DNA of 64,000 nucleotides from Bacteroidota bacterium (GCA_947460345.1 CANHGM010000004.1:60624-124623), one strand, 5' to 3'; numbered from the stretch's first letter, positions 6,992 to 17,074 are shown. The notes: generated from the letters alone by a model not told the origin. Numbers and translations: made by a program.

Positions 6992-9838
6992 ATGGAAAAT
7001 AATTTATCAGAATACATAGAAAGCGGAGAGATTGAGGTATTGGGGGCACGAATGCACAACCTTAAAAACATAGATGTAAATATTCCTAGAAATCAGCTGG
7101 TAACCATTACAGGCTTGAGTGGAAGCGGTAAAAGTTCATTGGCTTTTGATACCATATTTGCTGAGGGGCAACGTAGGTATTTAGAAAGTTTTAGTGCTTA
7201 TGCAAGGCAGTTTATTGGAGATTTAGAAAGACCAGATGTAGATAGTATAAAAGGTTTGAGTCCGGTGATAGCTATAGAGCAGAAGACTGTTAGCAAAAAT
7301 CCAAGAAGCACTGTTGGAACTATAACTGAGATATATGATTTTTTAAGATTGCTATATGCTAGGGCGGGAGATGCTTATAGTTATATCAATGGAAAAAAGA
7401 TGGTGAGGTTGAATGAAGACCAAATTGTAACTCAAATATCAACTATATACAACAAGCAAAAAATATATATATTGGCACCTGTTGTTAAAGGTAGAAAAGG
7501 GCATTATAGAGAGTTGTTTGAGCAAATACGTAAGCAAGGATATACCAAAGTGAGGGTTGATGGTGACATACAAGAGTTGACAGAGAAAATGCAGCTCGAT
7601 AGATATAAGATACATGATATAGAGATATTAATTGATAGGGTGGAGTTAGGTGATGACCCAGATATTCGTTTGAAAGAAAGTGTTAAAATAGCTATGAAAG
7701 CTGGTAAAGGCGTTATTTTGATAGCTTCTGTAGAAACGGGTAAGGCAAGTTATTTTAGCAAGTTTTTAATGGATCCTGAAAGTGGATTGAGTTATGATGA
7801 GCCGCAACCCAATGGGTTTTCATTTAACAGTCCGTATGGAGCTTGCCCAGCATGTGACGGACTTGGAGTGGTGAATAAAGTTACCCCAGAAAACATTATG
7901 CCCGATCCTAAATTGTCTATTATTGGCGGAGGTTTAGCACCGTTAGGAGAGTATAGAGACAATTGGACATTTCAGCAGATTAAAGCTGTTTCTAAAAAGT
8001 ACAAGTTTAGTTTGAGTGAAAGTATAGGAAAGCTAAAACCTGAGACCATAGAGATATTGTTAAATGGTTCTAATGATGCAGTTCATTTTGAATATGAATA
8101 TGCAAGTGGATATAAGCAAGAATATAATGTAGTGTGGGAAGGATTGATACCATTGATAACAAGGCATTATTTTGAGAAAGGCAATGAGAGTATTTCAGCA
8201 TGGGCTGAAGAGTTTATGGTGCAATCAGTGTGTACGGTATGTAATGGAGGAAGGTTGAAACGCGAAAGTTTGCATTACAAAATAGATGAAAAAAATATAG
8301 CAGAACTAGCTGAAATGGATATTGGAAACTTAAGTCAGTGGTTTGAGAATATAGAATCAAGGTTAAGTGAAAGACAATTGATTATTGCAGCTGAAATATT
8401 AAAAGAAATCAGATCTAGGATTGGATTTTTGATAGGTGTGGGGCTCGATTATTTAACCTTGAACAGTCCTTCAAAAACATTAAGTGGAGGTGAAGCTCAA
8501 CGAATCAGACTGGCATCACAAATAGGAAGTCAGTTGCAAGGGGTATTATATATACTTGATGAGCCCAGTATTGGTTTGCACCAAAGAGATAACCACAAGC
8601 TCATTCAAAGTTTAAAAGACTTAAGAGATGTAGGAAACTCAGTTATAGTTGTAGAGCACGATAAAGATATGATTTTAGAGAGTGATTATATATTTGATAT
8701 TGGTCCCGGGGCTGGAGTGCATGGTGGGCATGTGATAGCAGAAGGAACAGTAAAAGATTTTATGACTAAAAATTCTGTTACAGCACAATATATATCAGGT
8801 GAAAAGAAAATAGAAGTGCCAAAGAACAGAAGGAAAGGGAATGGCAAAAGCATAAAACTCAAAGGATGTGACGGCAATAATTTAAAGAATGTGAGTGTTG
8901 AATTGCCCTTAGGAATTTTGATAGCAGTAACCGGAGTGAGTGGCAGTGGAAAAAGTTCACTGATCAATGAAACGTTATATCCTATCATGCATCAACATTT
9001 TTACAGAACCAATAAAAAATCGTTGCCTTATAAGAAAATTGAAGGATTAGAACATATAGATAAGGTGATTGAGATAGATCAGAGCCCAATAGGAAGAACT
9101 CCACGAAGCAATCCAGCTACTTATGTAGAAGTGTTTACTGAAATTAGAAATTTGTTTACCAATTTGCCTGAGGCTAAAATTAGGGGATATAAGCCAGGAA
9201 GGTTTTCTTTTAATGTAAAAGGCGGAAGGTGTGAAACGTGCCAAGGTGGTGGAATGAAATTGATTGAAATGAATTTCTTGCCAGATGTATATGTACAATG
9301 TGAAGAATGTCAAGGAAAACGATATAATAGAGAGACTTTAGAAATAAGATATAAAGGTAAAAGTATCAGTGATGTGTTGAACATGACTATAGAACAAGCC
9401 TGCGAATTTTTTGCTGCAGTTCCATTTATACTTAGAAAAATTGAGGCATTAAAAGATGTGGGATTGGGCTATATTACTTTAGGACAACAAAGCACCACAT
9501 TGAGCGGCGGAGAAGCACAACGAGTTAAATTGGCTACAGAGCTTAGCAAGAGAGATACAGGAAACACGTTTTATATATTGGATGAACCTACTACAGGGTT
9601 GCATTTTGATGATGTGAGGGTGTTGTTAGGTGTGTTAGATAAATTGGTAGAAAGAGGCAACACGGTATTAGTCATTGAACATAATATGGATGTGATAAAA
9701 GTATCAGACTATGTAATGGATATGGGACCCGAAGGCGGAAGAAGAGGTGGAGAGATAGTGGCAGAAGGCACCCCTGAAAAATTAGTACAATCAAAAAAAA
9801 GCCATACAGCCAAATTCCTAAAACAAGAATTAGTTTAA
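6992..9838 (+). CDS. uvrA: Excinuclease ABC subunit A
   Basis: A 948-residue UvrA, the damage-sensing ATPase of nucleotide excision repair. There are two ABC modules: Walker A GLSGSGKSS at 41-49 and GVSGSGKSS near 645, with signature motifs LSGGEAQRIRLASQ and LSGGEAQRVKLATE. Zinc-binding Cys pairs appear in the first half (CPAC, CTVC) and the second (CETC, CEEC). The damage-recognition start of the second half (DQSPIGRTPRSNPATY) is intact. Length is normal. It is monocistronic with a -7 element upstream, and no LexA-type operator was recognised. Confidence 0.97.
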   Translation: MENNLSEYIESGEIEVLGARMHNLKNIDVNIPRNQLVTITGLSGSGKSSLAFDTIFAEGQRRYLESFSAYARQFIGDLERPDVDSIKGLSPVIAIEQKTVSKNPRSTVGTITEIYDFLRLLYARAGDAYSYINGKKMVRLNEDQIVTQISTIYNKQKIYILAPVVKGRKGHYRELFEQIRKQGYTKVRVDGDIQELTEKMQLDRYKIHDIEILIDRVELGDDPDIRLKESVKIAMKAGKGVILIASVETGKASYFSKFLMDPESGLSYDEPQPNGFSFNSPYGACPACDGLGVVNKVTPENIMPDPKLSIIGGGLAPLGEYRDNWTFQQIKAVSKKYKFSLSESIGKLKPETIEILLNGSNDAVHFEYEYASGYKQEYNVVWEGLIPLITRHYFEKGNESISAWAEEFMVQSVCTVCNGGRLKRESLHYKIDEKNIAELAEMDIGNLSQWFENIESRLSERQLIIAAEILKEIRSRIGFLIGVGLDYLTLNSPSKTLSGGEAQRIRLASQIGSQLQGVLYILDEPSIGLHQRDNHKLIQSLKDLRDVGNSVIVVEHDKDMILESDYIFDIGPGAGVHGGHVIAEGTVKDFMTKNSVTAQYISGEKKIEVPKNRRKGNGKSIKLKGCDGNNLKNVSVELPLGILIAVTGVSGSGKSSLINETLYPIMHQHFYRTNKKSLPYKKIEGLEHIDKVIEIDQSPIGRTPRSNPATYVEVFTEIRNLFTNLPEAKIRGYKPGRFSFNVKGGRCETCQGGGMKLIEMNFLPDVYVQCEECQGKRYNRETLEIRYKGKSISDVLNMTIEQACEFFAAVPFILRKIEALKDVGLGYITLGQQSTTLSGGEAQRVKLATELSKRDTGNTFYILDEPTTGLHFDDVRVLLGVLDKLVERGNTVLVIEHNMDVIKVSDYVMDMGPEGGRRGGEIVAEGTPEKLVQSKKSHTAKFLKQELV

Positions 9839-9880
9839 ATAGAATATGAATAGTGGGTTATTTTTATAGATATATAACAT

Positions 9881-9888
9881 TAAATTTG
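9881..9888 (+). promoter_or_regulatory. Bacteroidota -7 element for the VWA-panC-purD operon
   Basis: Exact TAAATTTG, ending 8 nt before the TTG start of the VWA gene; this supports that unusual start codon. Confidence 0.5.
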
Positions 9889-9896
9889 CAGAAAGT

Positions 9897-11996
9897 TTGA
9901 ATTTAGTCACAGAATATTCGCCATGGTTTATATTGGTTTGCCTCTTAATTGCAGGTGCAACGGCTTCTTTTTTATATTATAAATATCCTATACATTTCGA
10001 CAATCGGAAAAAATTATATAATATTTTATTGGCATCATCGCGATTTGTGGTTTTGTTTATCTTGACTTTATTTTTGTTAAACCCACTGATTAAAAGTGTC
10101 AATAAAAGGATAGAAAAACCAATTGTGATTATAGCGGTAGACCATTCTCAATCTATATTAGTAAACAAAGATTCAATATTTAATAAAACAGAATTCGTAA
10201 AATCTATCAACGATTTAAATGTAAGGTTAGGAGCAGATTATCAAGTTGAAAAAGTTCAATTTGGAGACAAAATAAATCCATTTGTAGATACTATATATTT
10301 TAATAGCAAACAAACAGATATAAGTGAAGTTTTTACAGATATAAATTCAAGATATGACAATTTAAATATAGGAGCTTTGATTTTAGCTTCAGATGGATTG
10401 TATAACAAAGGCACCAACCCTATATATCTAACAGAAAAAATAAATTTTCCAGTATATATAATAGCTCTAGGCGATACAACACCACAAAAAGATATTCAAG
10501 TAAAAAAGATAAAACACAATGAGATAGCATTTATAGGGAATAGGTTTCCTATAAATATTGAAATAGAAGCAAATGATTGTAAAAACGAGAGAGCAGAATG
10601 TACATTGTTTCAGAACGGTAAATTATTGTTTACAAAACCAATCACTATCACTGAAAATAATTCATATATAAATATTCCATATGAGTTACAAGCTAATGAA
10701 GCGGGGGTTCAACATTTTGTTTGTAAAGTAACTACTTTGAGGAATGAAATTACATATACCAATAATGTTAAAGATTTTTTTGTAGAGGTATTGGATGGCA
10801 AACAAAAAATATTGATGGTTGCTGCCTCTCCGCATCCAGATTTAGCAGCATTAAAAAGTGGTATTGAGGCTAATAAAAATTATGAGTTAAAAACATATAT
10901 GCTAAGTGAGTTAAATAAAATCACTAATTTAGAATCTTATAACTTAGTGATATTGCATCAGGTTCCAGCACAAAGCAATAATGCATCATTGTTTATCAAT
11001 CAGATTAAAGAAAAGAAGATTCCACAGTTATATATATTAGGAAGTTTAAGCAATATTAATAATTTTAACAACTCGCAAAATTTATTAAGTATACAAACAA
11101 GTAGTGTGTCATATAATGATGCGGTACCTTTATTGAATGCTGGTTTTGGTATGTTTACTTTAACAGAAGAGTCATCAAATAAATTTAAAAACTTACCACC
11201 TTTGGCTAGTCCGTTTGGAAACTATCAGCTATCAAAAGATGCAGAGGTGCTTTTTTCTCAGCAAATAGGGTATGTTAAAACAAACACTCCACTAATGATG
11301 TTTAGTAAAAATTCGGATACGAGAGTTGGAGTCATAGCCGGAGAAGGATTGTGGAGGTGGAAGCTGACAGAATATGCACAGTCGTCAAATGTTCAAGCCT
11401 ATGAAGAATTAATAAGTAAGACCATACAATATTTGTCAGTTAAAGAAGATAAAAGACCTTTTAGGTTAGTAAATTTTCAAAAGTTTTTTTATGAGAACGA
11501 ACCTATAACATTTGATGCAGAGTTGCATAATGAAACATATGAAATGGTAAATTCATCAGATGTGTCGTTAGATTTAATAGATGAAAATGGGAAGAAATAC
11601 CCTTACGAATTTTCTAAATCAGGGAATGCATATACGTTAAATACAGGCATATTTCCACCGGGTAATTATATTTACCATGCACAAACAGAACTAAACGGGA
11701 AAAAGTATGTTTTAGATGGCAAGTTAAGTGTGTTGCCATTGCAAGCTGAGATGTCTAGAACTGTTGCCGATCATAGTTTGTTGTCTCAACTATCATTAGC
11801 AACTCAAGGGCAATTGTTTTATCCTAAACAGATGGACGAGTTGTATAAAAAGATAAAAGAAAATGAAGAAATAAAACCCATTATATACAATGATAGGAAA
11901 ACCAATGATTTGATATATTTTAAATGGTTGTTTTTTTTCATCGTTATATTGTTGGGTATAGAATGGTTTGTTAGAAAAAATCAAGGAAGTGTTTAG
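9897..11996 (+). CDS. VWA/glutamine amidotransferase-like membrane protein
   Basis: A 699-residue membrane protein. Two membrane segments lie near the N-terminus (about 11-29 and 44-64) and one near the C-terminus (about 675-693); the bulk between should be periplasmic. Residues 75-205 form a von Willebrand A-like domain with a MIDAS-type DHSQS motif. A later region (KILMVAASPHPDLAALKSG) resembles the class I glutamine amidotransferase-like fold found with VWA domains in Bacteroidota membrane proteins. The start is TTG: no in-frame ATG lies nearby and a -7 element is 8 nt upstream. It is 3 bp from panC, so it probably shares an operon with panC and purD, although a functional link is not evident. 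Confidence 0.65.
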   Translation: MNLVTEYSPWFILVCLLIAGATASFLYYKYPIHFDNRKKLYNILLASSRFVVLFILTLFLLNPLIKSVNKRIEKPIVIIAVDHSQSILVNKDSIFNKTEFVKSINDLNVRLGADYQVEKVQFGDKINPFVDTIYFNSKQTDISEVFTDINSRYDNLNIGALILASDGLYNKGTNPIYLTEKINFPVYIIALGDTTPQKDIQVKKIKHNEIAFIGNRFPINIEIEANDCKNERAECTLFQNGKLLFTKPITITENNSYINIPYELQANEAGVQHFVCKVTTLRNEITYTNNVKDFFVEVLDGKQKILMVAASPHPDLAALKSGIEANKNYELKTYMLSELNKITNLESYNLVILHQVPAQSNNASLFINQIKEKKIPQLYILGSLSNINNFNNSQNLLSIQTSSVSYNDAVPLLNAGFGMFTLTEESSNKFKNLPPLASPFGNYQLSKDAEVLFSQQIGYVKTNTPLMMFSKNSDTRVGVIAGEGLWRWKLTEYAQSSNVQAYEELISKTIQYLSVKEDKRPFRLVNFQKFFYENEPITFDAELHNETYEMVNSSDVSLDLIDENGKKYPYEFSKSGNAYTLNTGIFPPGNYIYHAQTELNGKKYVLDGKLSVLPLQAEMSRTVADHSLLSQLSLATQGQLFYPKQMDELYKKIKENEEIKPIIYNDRKTNDLIYFKWLFFFIVILLGIEWFVRKNQGSV

Positions 11997-11999
11997 TTT

Positions 12000-12839
12000 A
12001 TGCTTATATTAAAAAATAAAAAAGACATACAACAATATATAGCTAAAATTAAAACTAAAGCTAGCGTTGGATTTGTTCCTACTATGGGTGCACTGCATCA
12101 AGGGCATATATCATTAGTTAAAAAATCAAAAAACAAATGTGATATAACCATATGTAGTATATATGTAAACCCAACACAGTTTAATGATGTAACAGATTTA
12201 GAAAAATATCCAAAGATAATAGAATCAGATATTGAGCAGTTGGCATTGAATGGGTGCGATGTTTTATATATGCCAGAAACAAACGACATATATTCCAATG
12301 ATATAGACTATTCTTTTGATTTACAAGGCATAGAAAAACGATGGGAGGGACCACTGCGACCGGGACATTTTGAAGGAGTTATAAATATATGTTATAGATT
12401 GTTTGAAGTTTGCAAACCCAATGAAGTGTTTTTTGGACAAAAAGATTTTCAACAGTGTGCTGTTATACAATCAATGATTAGGCATTATAAGCTGCCAATA
12501 ATTTTTAACAGTTGTGAAATTGTGAGAGAATTAGATGGTTTGGCTATGAGTTCAAGAAATATTAGACTTTCAACAGAACAAAGAGGTCAATCTAGTGCCA
12601 TACCTTTATATATGAAGAAGGCTGTTTTGCTTAAAGAAGATTACACACCTGAAAAACTAAGTGAATGGCTAACCCAAACCCTTAACGCACAACTAGGCTT
12701 GCAAGTAGACTATGCTGCAGTTGTAGATACAATAGATTTAAAACCAGCTATAGATTGGAAATGGGAAACAGCTATTTTAGTAGCTTGTAAAGTTGGGAAT
12801 ATAAGATTGTTAGATAATATAATAATACCAGCAAAATGA
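12000..12839 (+). CDS. panC: Pantothenate synthetase (pantoate-beta-alanine ligase)
   Basis: A 279-residue PanC, which joins pantoate and beta-alanine with ATP in pantothenate (CoA) synthesis. Family motifs are clear: VPTMGALHQGHISLV with the HIGH-like site near residues 26-40, IYVNPTQFN, the FFGQKDFQQ loop, and the KMSKS-like AMSSRNIRLS. Full length. Its stop overlaps the purD start by 4 bp (ATGA), a sign of translational coupling. Confidence 0.96.
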   Translation: MLILKNKKDIQQYIAKIKTKASVGFVPTMGALHQGHISLVKKSKNKCDITICSIYVNPTQFNDVTDLEKYPKIIESDIEQLALNGCDVLYMPETNDIYSNDIDYSFDLQGIEKRWEGPLRPGHFEGVINICYRLFEVCKPNEVFFGQKDFQQCAVIQSMIRHYKLPIIFNSCEIVRELDGLAMSSRNIRLSTEQRGQSSAIPLYMKKAVLLKEDYTPEKLSEWLTQTLNAQLGLQVDYAAVVDTIDLKPAIDWKWETAILVACKVGNIRLLDNIIIPAK

Positions 12840-14098
12840 ATATATTAATATTAGGAAGTGGCGGACGAGAGCATGCATTTGCATGGAAATTGAAGCAAAG
12901 TAGTTTGTGTAAACAAATATATATAGCACCGGGTAATTCAGGTACTGAAAGCATAGGCATTAATGTTCAAATATCTGTAAATGATTTCAATGCTATAGCT
13001 GAATTTAGTATCAATCATAATATTGGAATGATTGTGTGTGGGCCTGAAGACCCTTTAGTAAATGGGTTAAGAGATTATATTAAATCAAATATAAAAACCA
13101 AACACATCAATTTTATTGGGCCTGATAAGCATGGAGCTATGTTAGAAGGGAGTAAAGACTTCTCTAAAAAGTTTATGATTAAACATCATATACCTACAGC
13201 AAAGTATATAAGTGTAACCAAAGAAAATTTATCAGAAGGTAAAGCATATATACATAAAATGACTATGCCCGTTGTGTTAAAAGCCGATGGATTAGCAGCT
13301 GGGAAAGGGGTTTTGATTATAGATACAGTTGAAGATGCTTGTGATGAATTAGATAAAATGATACATGGCATGTTTGGGGCAGCTTCTTCTACTGTATTAA
13401 TTGAAGAGTTTTTGACAGGTATAGAAGTTTCTGTTTTTGTATTGACTGATGGAGAAAATTATTTAATTTTACCTGAAGCAAAGGATTATAAACGAATAGG
13501 AGAAGGCGATACAGGGTTAAATACAGGAGGAATGGGGGCTGTGAGTCCTGTAGGTTTTGCTGATTCTGCATTTATGAATAAAGTTGAACAACAAATTGTA
13601 AAACCAACCATAGATGGATTGAAAAAAGAAAATATTAATTATATCGGTTTTGTGTTTATAGGCTTAATGAATGTGGGTGGAGAACCCTATGTAATTGAAT
13701 ATAATTGTAGAATGGGAGACCCTGAAACTGAAGTGGTTTTGCCTCGAATTGAGAATGATTTAGTAGAACTTTTTTTAGCAACTGACAATAGAGAATTATA
13801 TAAATATCAAATACAAACCAGTAATCAATATTGCACCACTGTATTTTTAGTAAGTGGAGGTTATCCTGGAGATTATATAAAACATAAACAAATTAAAATT
13901 AGCCAAGGGCATGAGCTTCTTTTTCATGCTGGTGCTATAAATGAAAATGGCAGTATTTATACCAATGGGGGAAGGGTGATGGCTTGTTCTGCTTTGGGTG
14001 ATACGTTAGAGGGAGCACTAAACAATTCATATACATTAGTTTCACATATTGAATATGAAGGTAAATATTACAGAAAAGATATAGGCAAAGATTTATAA
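12836..14098 (+). CDS. purD: Phosphoribosylamine-glycine ligase
   Basis: A 420-residue GAR synthetase, step 2 of purine biosynthesis. It starts with MNILILGSGGREHAFAWKL, carries CGPEDPLVNGLRD, and has the ATP-grasp core with VLKADGLAAGKGV and the metal-binding end YNCRMGDPETE. Length is normal. The start overlaps panC by 4 bp. At the 3' end its TAA abuts the TAA of the convergent glycosyltransferase inside a TTATAA palindrome (14093-14098), so the two genes overlap by 6 bp. Confidence 0.96.
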   Translation: MNILILGSGGREHAFAWKLKQSSLCKQIYIAPGNSGTESIGINVQISVNDFNAIAEFSINHNIGMIVCGPEDPLVNGLRDYIKSNIKTKHINFIGPDKHGAMLEGSKDFSKKFMIKHHIPTAKYISVTKENLSEGKAYIHKMTMPVVLKADGLAAGKGVLIIDTVEDACDELDKMIHGMFGAASSTVLIEEFLTGIEVSVFVLTDGENYLILPEAKDYKRIGEGDTGLNTGGMGAVSPVGFADSAFMNKVEQQIVKPTIDGLKKENINYIGFVFIGLMNVGGEPYVIEYNCRMGDPETEVVLPRIENDLVELFLATDNRELYKYQIQTSNQYCTTVFLVSGGYPGDYIKHKQIKISQGHELLFHAGAINENGSIYTNGGRVMACSALGDTLEGALNNSYTLVSHIEYEGKYYRKDIGKDL

Positions 14099-15220
14099 AT
14101 TATGATATAAGTTTTCTAAGCGAGCACTGCATAGTTTGCTTTCAAAGTTTTCATATATAAAGTTTTTAGCATTCGAAGAAAAACATAAGTAATTTTCTTC
14201 ATCCATTTCATAAAATTCAATAATGCTTTTAGCTAATGCTTCAGTATCTTTTTCTTTGGTAAGAATTGCAGTTTTATTTTGTATGGTTATATTCGGAATA
14301 TCAGCATGAAAATTTGAGATGATAGGAAGGCCACAAGCTTGAGCATCAAGAATAATAACAGGAGCTCCGCCTTCTGTGTCTTTGTCTTTGGTTCTTATAC
14401 TAGGCTGAATAAGGGCATCAAAATCAATTAAAAAATCGTGAAGTTTTGAAAAAGGAATTTGTTCAATAAAGTGAATGTGATTGGAGAGTTGAAGTTTGCT
14501 AGCTAAAGATTGTATTTCATGATGTAGGGGGCCATCTCCAGCTAAAGTTAAAGAAATGTTAGGGTGTATTGTAACTGCTATTTCTAGAGCTTTTAGGGTA
14601 TATATATGGCCTTTTTTTTCTTTAAAATTTGAAACTTGAATTAATCGCAATTCATTTTTCTTTTTGAACTTTGTTTTGATAGGGATATTGCTTAAATCAA
14701 CTCCTAAAGGTATTATATAAATTTTCTCTGGACTGCAGCCCAGTTTAATTAAAGTTTCTTTTCCAAATTTGCCTTCAGTAATGATAGCTTTTGATTGGGC
14801 AAAGAGCTTTTGATATAAAGGTATATATTGGGTATATAAGTGAGGTAGGTTTTCATAATCATAACCATAAAAAGAAACAATCAATTTTTTGTTTAATTGA
14901 GAAGCTAAGTCCATGTATTCACAACCTGTATGAGCAAAGTGTGCATGTATAAAGTCGAAGTTTGGGGAATGTTTTGTAATGTCTCTTTTTAAGCCAATTG
15001 AATTTATTTTTCGTACAAACCTTTTTAAAATATTTTCATGGTCAGTAGGAATAAAGTTTATGAGAGGCTTTATATAAGTAGCTTTGGGTAATATAAATTC
15101 TTTATTTAAAAAAACAGGTGCTGCAATAGTAATATGGGTTGAAGGTAAGTCTTTTATGAGTCTATAAGCCCAATTACTACTGTTGTCAAGGTATCTATGG
15201 AATATTTGTAAAACCTTCAT
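14093..15220 (-). CDS. Glycosyltransferase family 4
   Basis: A 375-residue GT-B fold transferase. The C-terminal domain has the GT4 pattern: LRLIQVSNFKEKKGHIYTL, LTLAGDGPLHHEIQSLA, and the donor-binding segment DTEGGAPVIILDAQACGLPI. The N-terminal acceptor domain begins MKVLQIFHRYL. Enzymes of this group add sugars from NDP-sugars during polysaccharide or glycolipid synthesis; donor and acceptor cannot be inferred. It is a single gene, divergent from the secreted protein at 15260 and overlapping purD tail to tail. Confidence 0.85.
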   Translation of the reverse strand: MKVLQIFHRYLDNSSNWAYRLIKDLPSTHITIAAPVFLNKEFILPKATYIKPLINFIPTDHENILKRFVRKINSIGLKRDITKHSPNFDFIHAHFAHTGCEYMDLASQLNKKLIVSFYGYDYENLPHLYTQYIPLYQKLFAQSKAIITEGKFGKETLIKLGCSPEKIYIIPLGVDLSNIPIKTKFKKKNELRLIQVSNFKEKKGHIYTLKALEIAVTIHPNISLTLAGDGPLHHEIQSLASKLQLSNHIHFIEQIPFSKLHDFLIDFDALIQPSIRTKDKDTEGGAPVIILDAQACGLPIISNFHADIPNITIQNKTAILTKEKDTEALAKSIIEFYEMDEENYLCFSSNAKNFIYENFESKLCSARLENLYHNL

Positions 15221-15250
15221 AATCTATGCACGAATATATATAAAAAGATT

Positions 15251-15258
15251 TATATTTG
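15251..15258 (+). promoter_or_regulatory. -7 element touching the start codon (probable leaderless mRNA)
   Basis: Exact TATATTTG, followed after a single base by the ATG at 15260. A start site 4-7 nt downstream of the element would place the transcript end at or inside the start codon. Confidence 0.5.
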
Positions 15259-15259
15259 T

Positions 15260-16735
15260 ATGGTGATTACGCGTTTTTCTATAATATTTATAATACTTGT
15301 AAAGGTGTTCTCTATTCATGCACAGCAAATGATTTGGAGTGAGCCTATTGATAATAATTCAAGATTGCTTTATGTAGATATCCTTTTAAATGATTCTGAC
15401 TATTCTCTTATTAGAAGTAGAGAGCCTGATTTAAGTGAAAAATTGTATATAGAAAAATATAATGACACTTTAAATTTGATTAGTCAAACCAAAATTGTTC
15501 CTGCTAAAAAAGAAGGTTTGGTGGTATCCTATTTTGATAACAACCAAGAGTTTTGGGTATTTAGATCTGTATACTCTTTGTTAGACGGGTTCAATATTCT
15601 TTATTTAGAGAAATATACACCACTCTCATCAAAACCATTTTACTTTAAAGAAGTATGTAGGTCTGCCTTAAAAAACTATGGAGATAAAGGTGATTTTTTG
15701 ATAACTAGAAGTGAAGATAAAAAAAATTATTTATGCTATTACACCACAGTTGATGATAATGGGAACGATATAGTTAATTTAATCATGATTGATTATACTA
15801 CAAAATTGATATACAACAGAACATTTAATCAAATATATCAATCAAACGCAAGTGAATTGATACAAATAGAATGTGACTATCAACAGAATGCCTATTTGTT
15901 ATATAAAGAACCAGATTTATTGCATGCCAATTCTAATGATTTTGATAGATACAAAGTAGCTGTTTTTCAACCCAATGAAAATAAATTGTATTTAAGTATG
16001 ATAGATAGTGGTGTTCATGATATTGTAGATTTATATATGACAATTCAACCCCAAAAAAATGTAATGATACTGGGTGGTTTTTTTAATTATAAAAACAAAC
16101 CTGGAATTGGCGGTTCGGTATATATAAGAACAAGTTTGCCAGAAGCCAAAATAGAAGTAGCGGCTTTTAATTTTTTAACAGATACTTTTAGAATAAAAGC
16201 ATTGGGAGAAAGACAATTTTATATAAATTCAACTTTAAAAGATTATGTAATCAGACATCAGATAGTAAGGTCAGACGGCAGTGCAGTATTGATGGCAGAA
16301 CGTGTCTTTACGAATCAACAAAATTATACATATGCGGGCAATGGCTCTATGCAAACATCATATAGAACTGTATATAATTTTAATGAAATAGTTGTTATTA
16401 CTACCAATGCAGATGGCACCATTCAGTGGGAACAGCCTATAAGAAAAACACAATCTACAGTGAATGATGGAGGTATATATTCAGGTTTTTCTTGGATTGT
16501 GTTTTCTGACAGAATTTTGTTTCATTTTAATAAATATGATAAAGGTGATTATATAGTAATGGAGTATGCCTTGTTGAATAATGGAGAGTTGTTTGAAAGA
16601 GAATTTTTAAAATCAGACAAAGAAGATTATACATTAATCCCATCAGAAAGCAAACAGGTTTCAGCTAGTGATATGTTGTTTTTGGTAAAAAAAGACAATC
16701 AAAAATATATACTCAAAGCTAGTTTTCCCTTTTAA
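15260..16735 (+). CDS. Secreted protein of unknown function
   Basis: A 491-residue protein with a signal peptide (about 1-21, cleavage near IHAQQ) and a mature part that looks all-beta, with repeated strand motifs and many Tyr and Asn residues. I recognise no named domain. It has no T9SS sorting domain and no lipobox, so a periplasmic location is likely. Ten-strand propeller-like repetition is possible but not provable by eye. It is a single gene. The ATG follows a -7 element by one base; the next in-frame Met (residue 24) falls after the signal peptide, so 15260 remains the best start. Confidence 0.6.
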   Translation: MVITRFSIIFIILVKVFSIHAQQMIWSEPIDNNSRLLYVDILLNDSDYSLIRSREPDLSEKLYIEKYNDTLNLISQTKIVPAKKEGLVVSYFDNNQEFWVFRSVYSLLDGFNILYLEKYTPLSSKPFYFKEVCRSALKNYGDKGDFLITRSEDKKNYLCYYTTVDDNGNDIVNLIMIDYTTKLIYNRTFNQIYQSNASELIQIECDYQQNAYLLYKEPDLLHANSNDFDRYKVAVFQPNENKLYLSMIDSGVHDIVDLYMTIQPQKNVMILGGFFNYKNKPGIGGSVYIRTSLPEAKIEVAAFNFLTDTFRIKALGERQFYINSTLKDYVIRHQIVRSDGSAVLMAERVFTNQQNYTYAGNGSMQTSYRTVYNFNEIVVITTNADGTIQWEQPIRKTQSTVNDGGIYSGFSWIVFSDRILFHFNKYDKGDYIVMEYALLNNGELFEREFLKSDKEDYTLIPSESKQVSASDMLFLVKKDNQKYILKASFPF

Positions 16736-16741
16736 TATAAT

Positions 16742-17074
16742 TTATTGTTCTATTTCATTTTTTAATCGCTCTAAAAACAACTTAGTGGCTTTTAATTCAT
16801 CGATGATTTGTAAAGGATGGTTTTGTAACAATCTTTCAGCATTTATTTTGATTTCAGCGGCTTTTATTGATATTCCAAGCTTTTGTGTATAATGTAATAT
16901 TTGTTTTATATATGAAATGTTTTCTTTTGAGTAAAATCTAGTTTTTTTTGAATTTCTTTTCACTACCAATCCTGGAAGTTCATTTTCTAAAAATCTTAAA
17001 TAAGAATAGCTTACTTGTAAATTTTCAGATACTTCTTTAATAGAATAAAATATTTTTTCTTCTAATTGTTTCAT
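16742..17074 (-). CDS. MerR-like helix-turn-helix regulator
   Basis: A 110-residue protein whose first 70 residues match the MerR DNA-binding fold: YSIKEVSENLQVSYSYLRFL (helix-turn-helix) followed by the wing TRFYSKENISYIKQILHYTQ. The C-terminus is a helix likely to form the antiparallel dimer coil, with no effector domain. Small MerR proteins of this kind are common in Bacteroidota and their ligands are unknown. Its ATG overlaps the M28 peptidase stop by one base (TAATG), so the pair is translationally coupled. Confidence 0.8.
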   Translation of the reverse strand: MKQLEEKIFYSIKEVSENLQVSYSYLRFLENELPGLVVKRNSKKTRFYSKENISYIKQILHYTQKLGISIKAAEIKINAERLLQNHPLQIIDELKATKLFLERLKNEIEQ

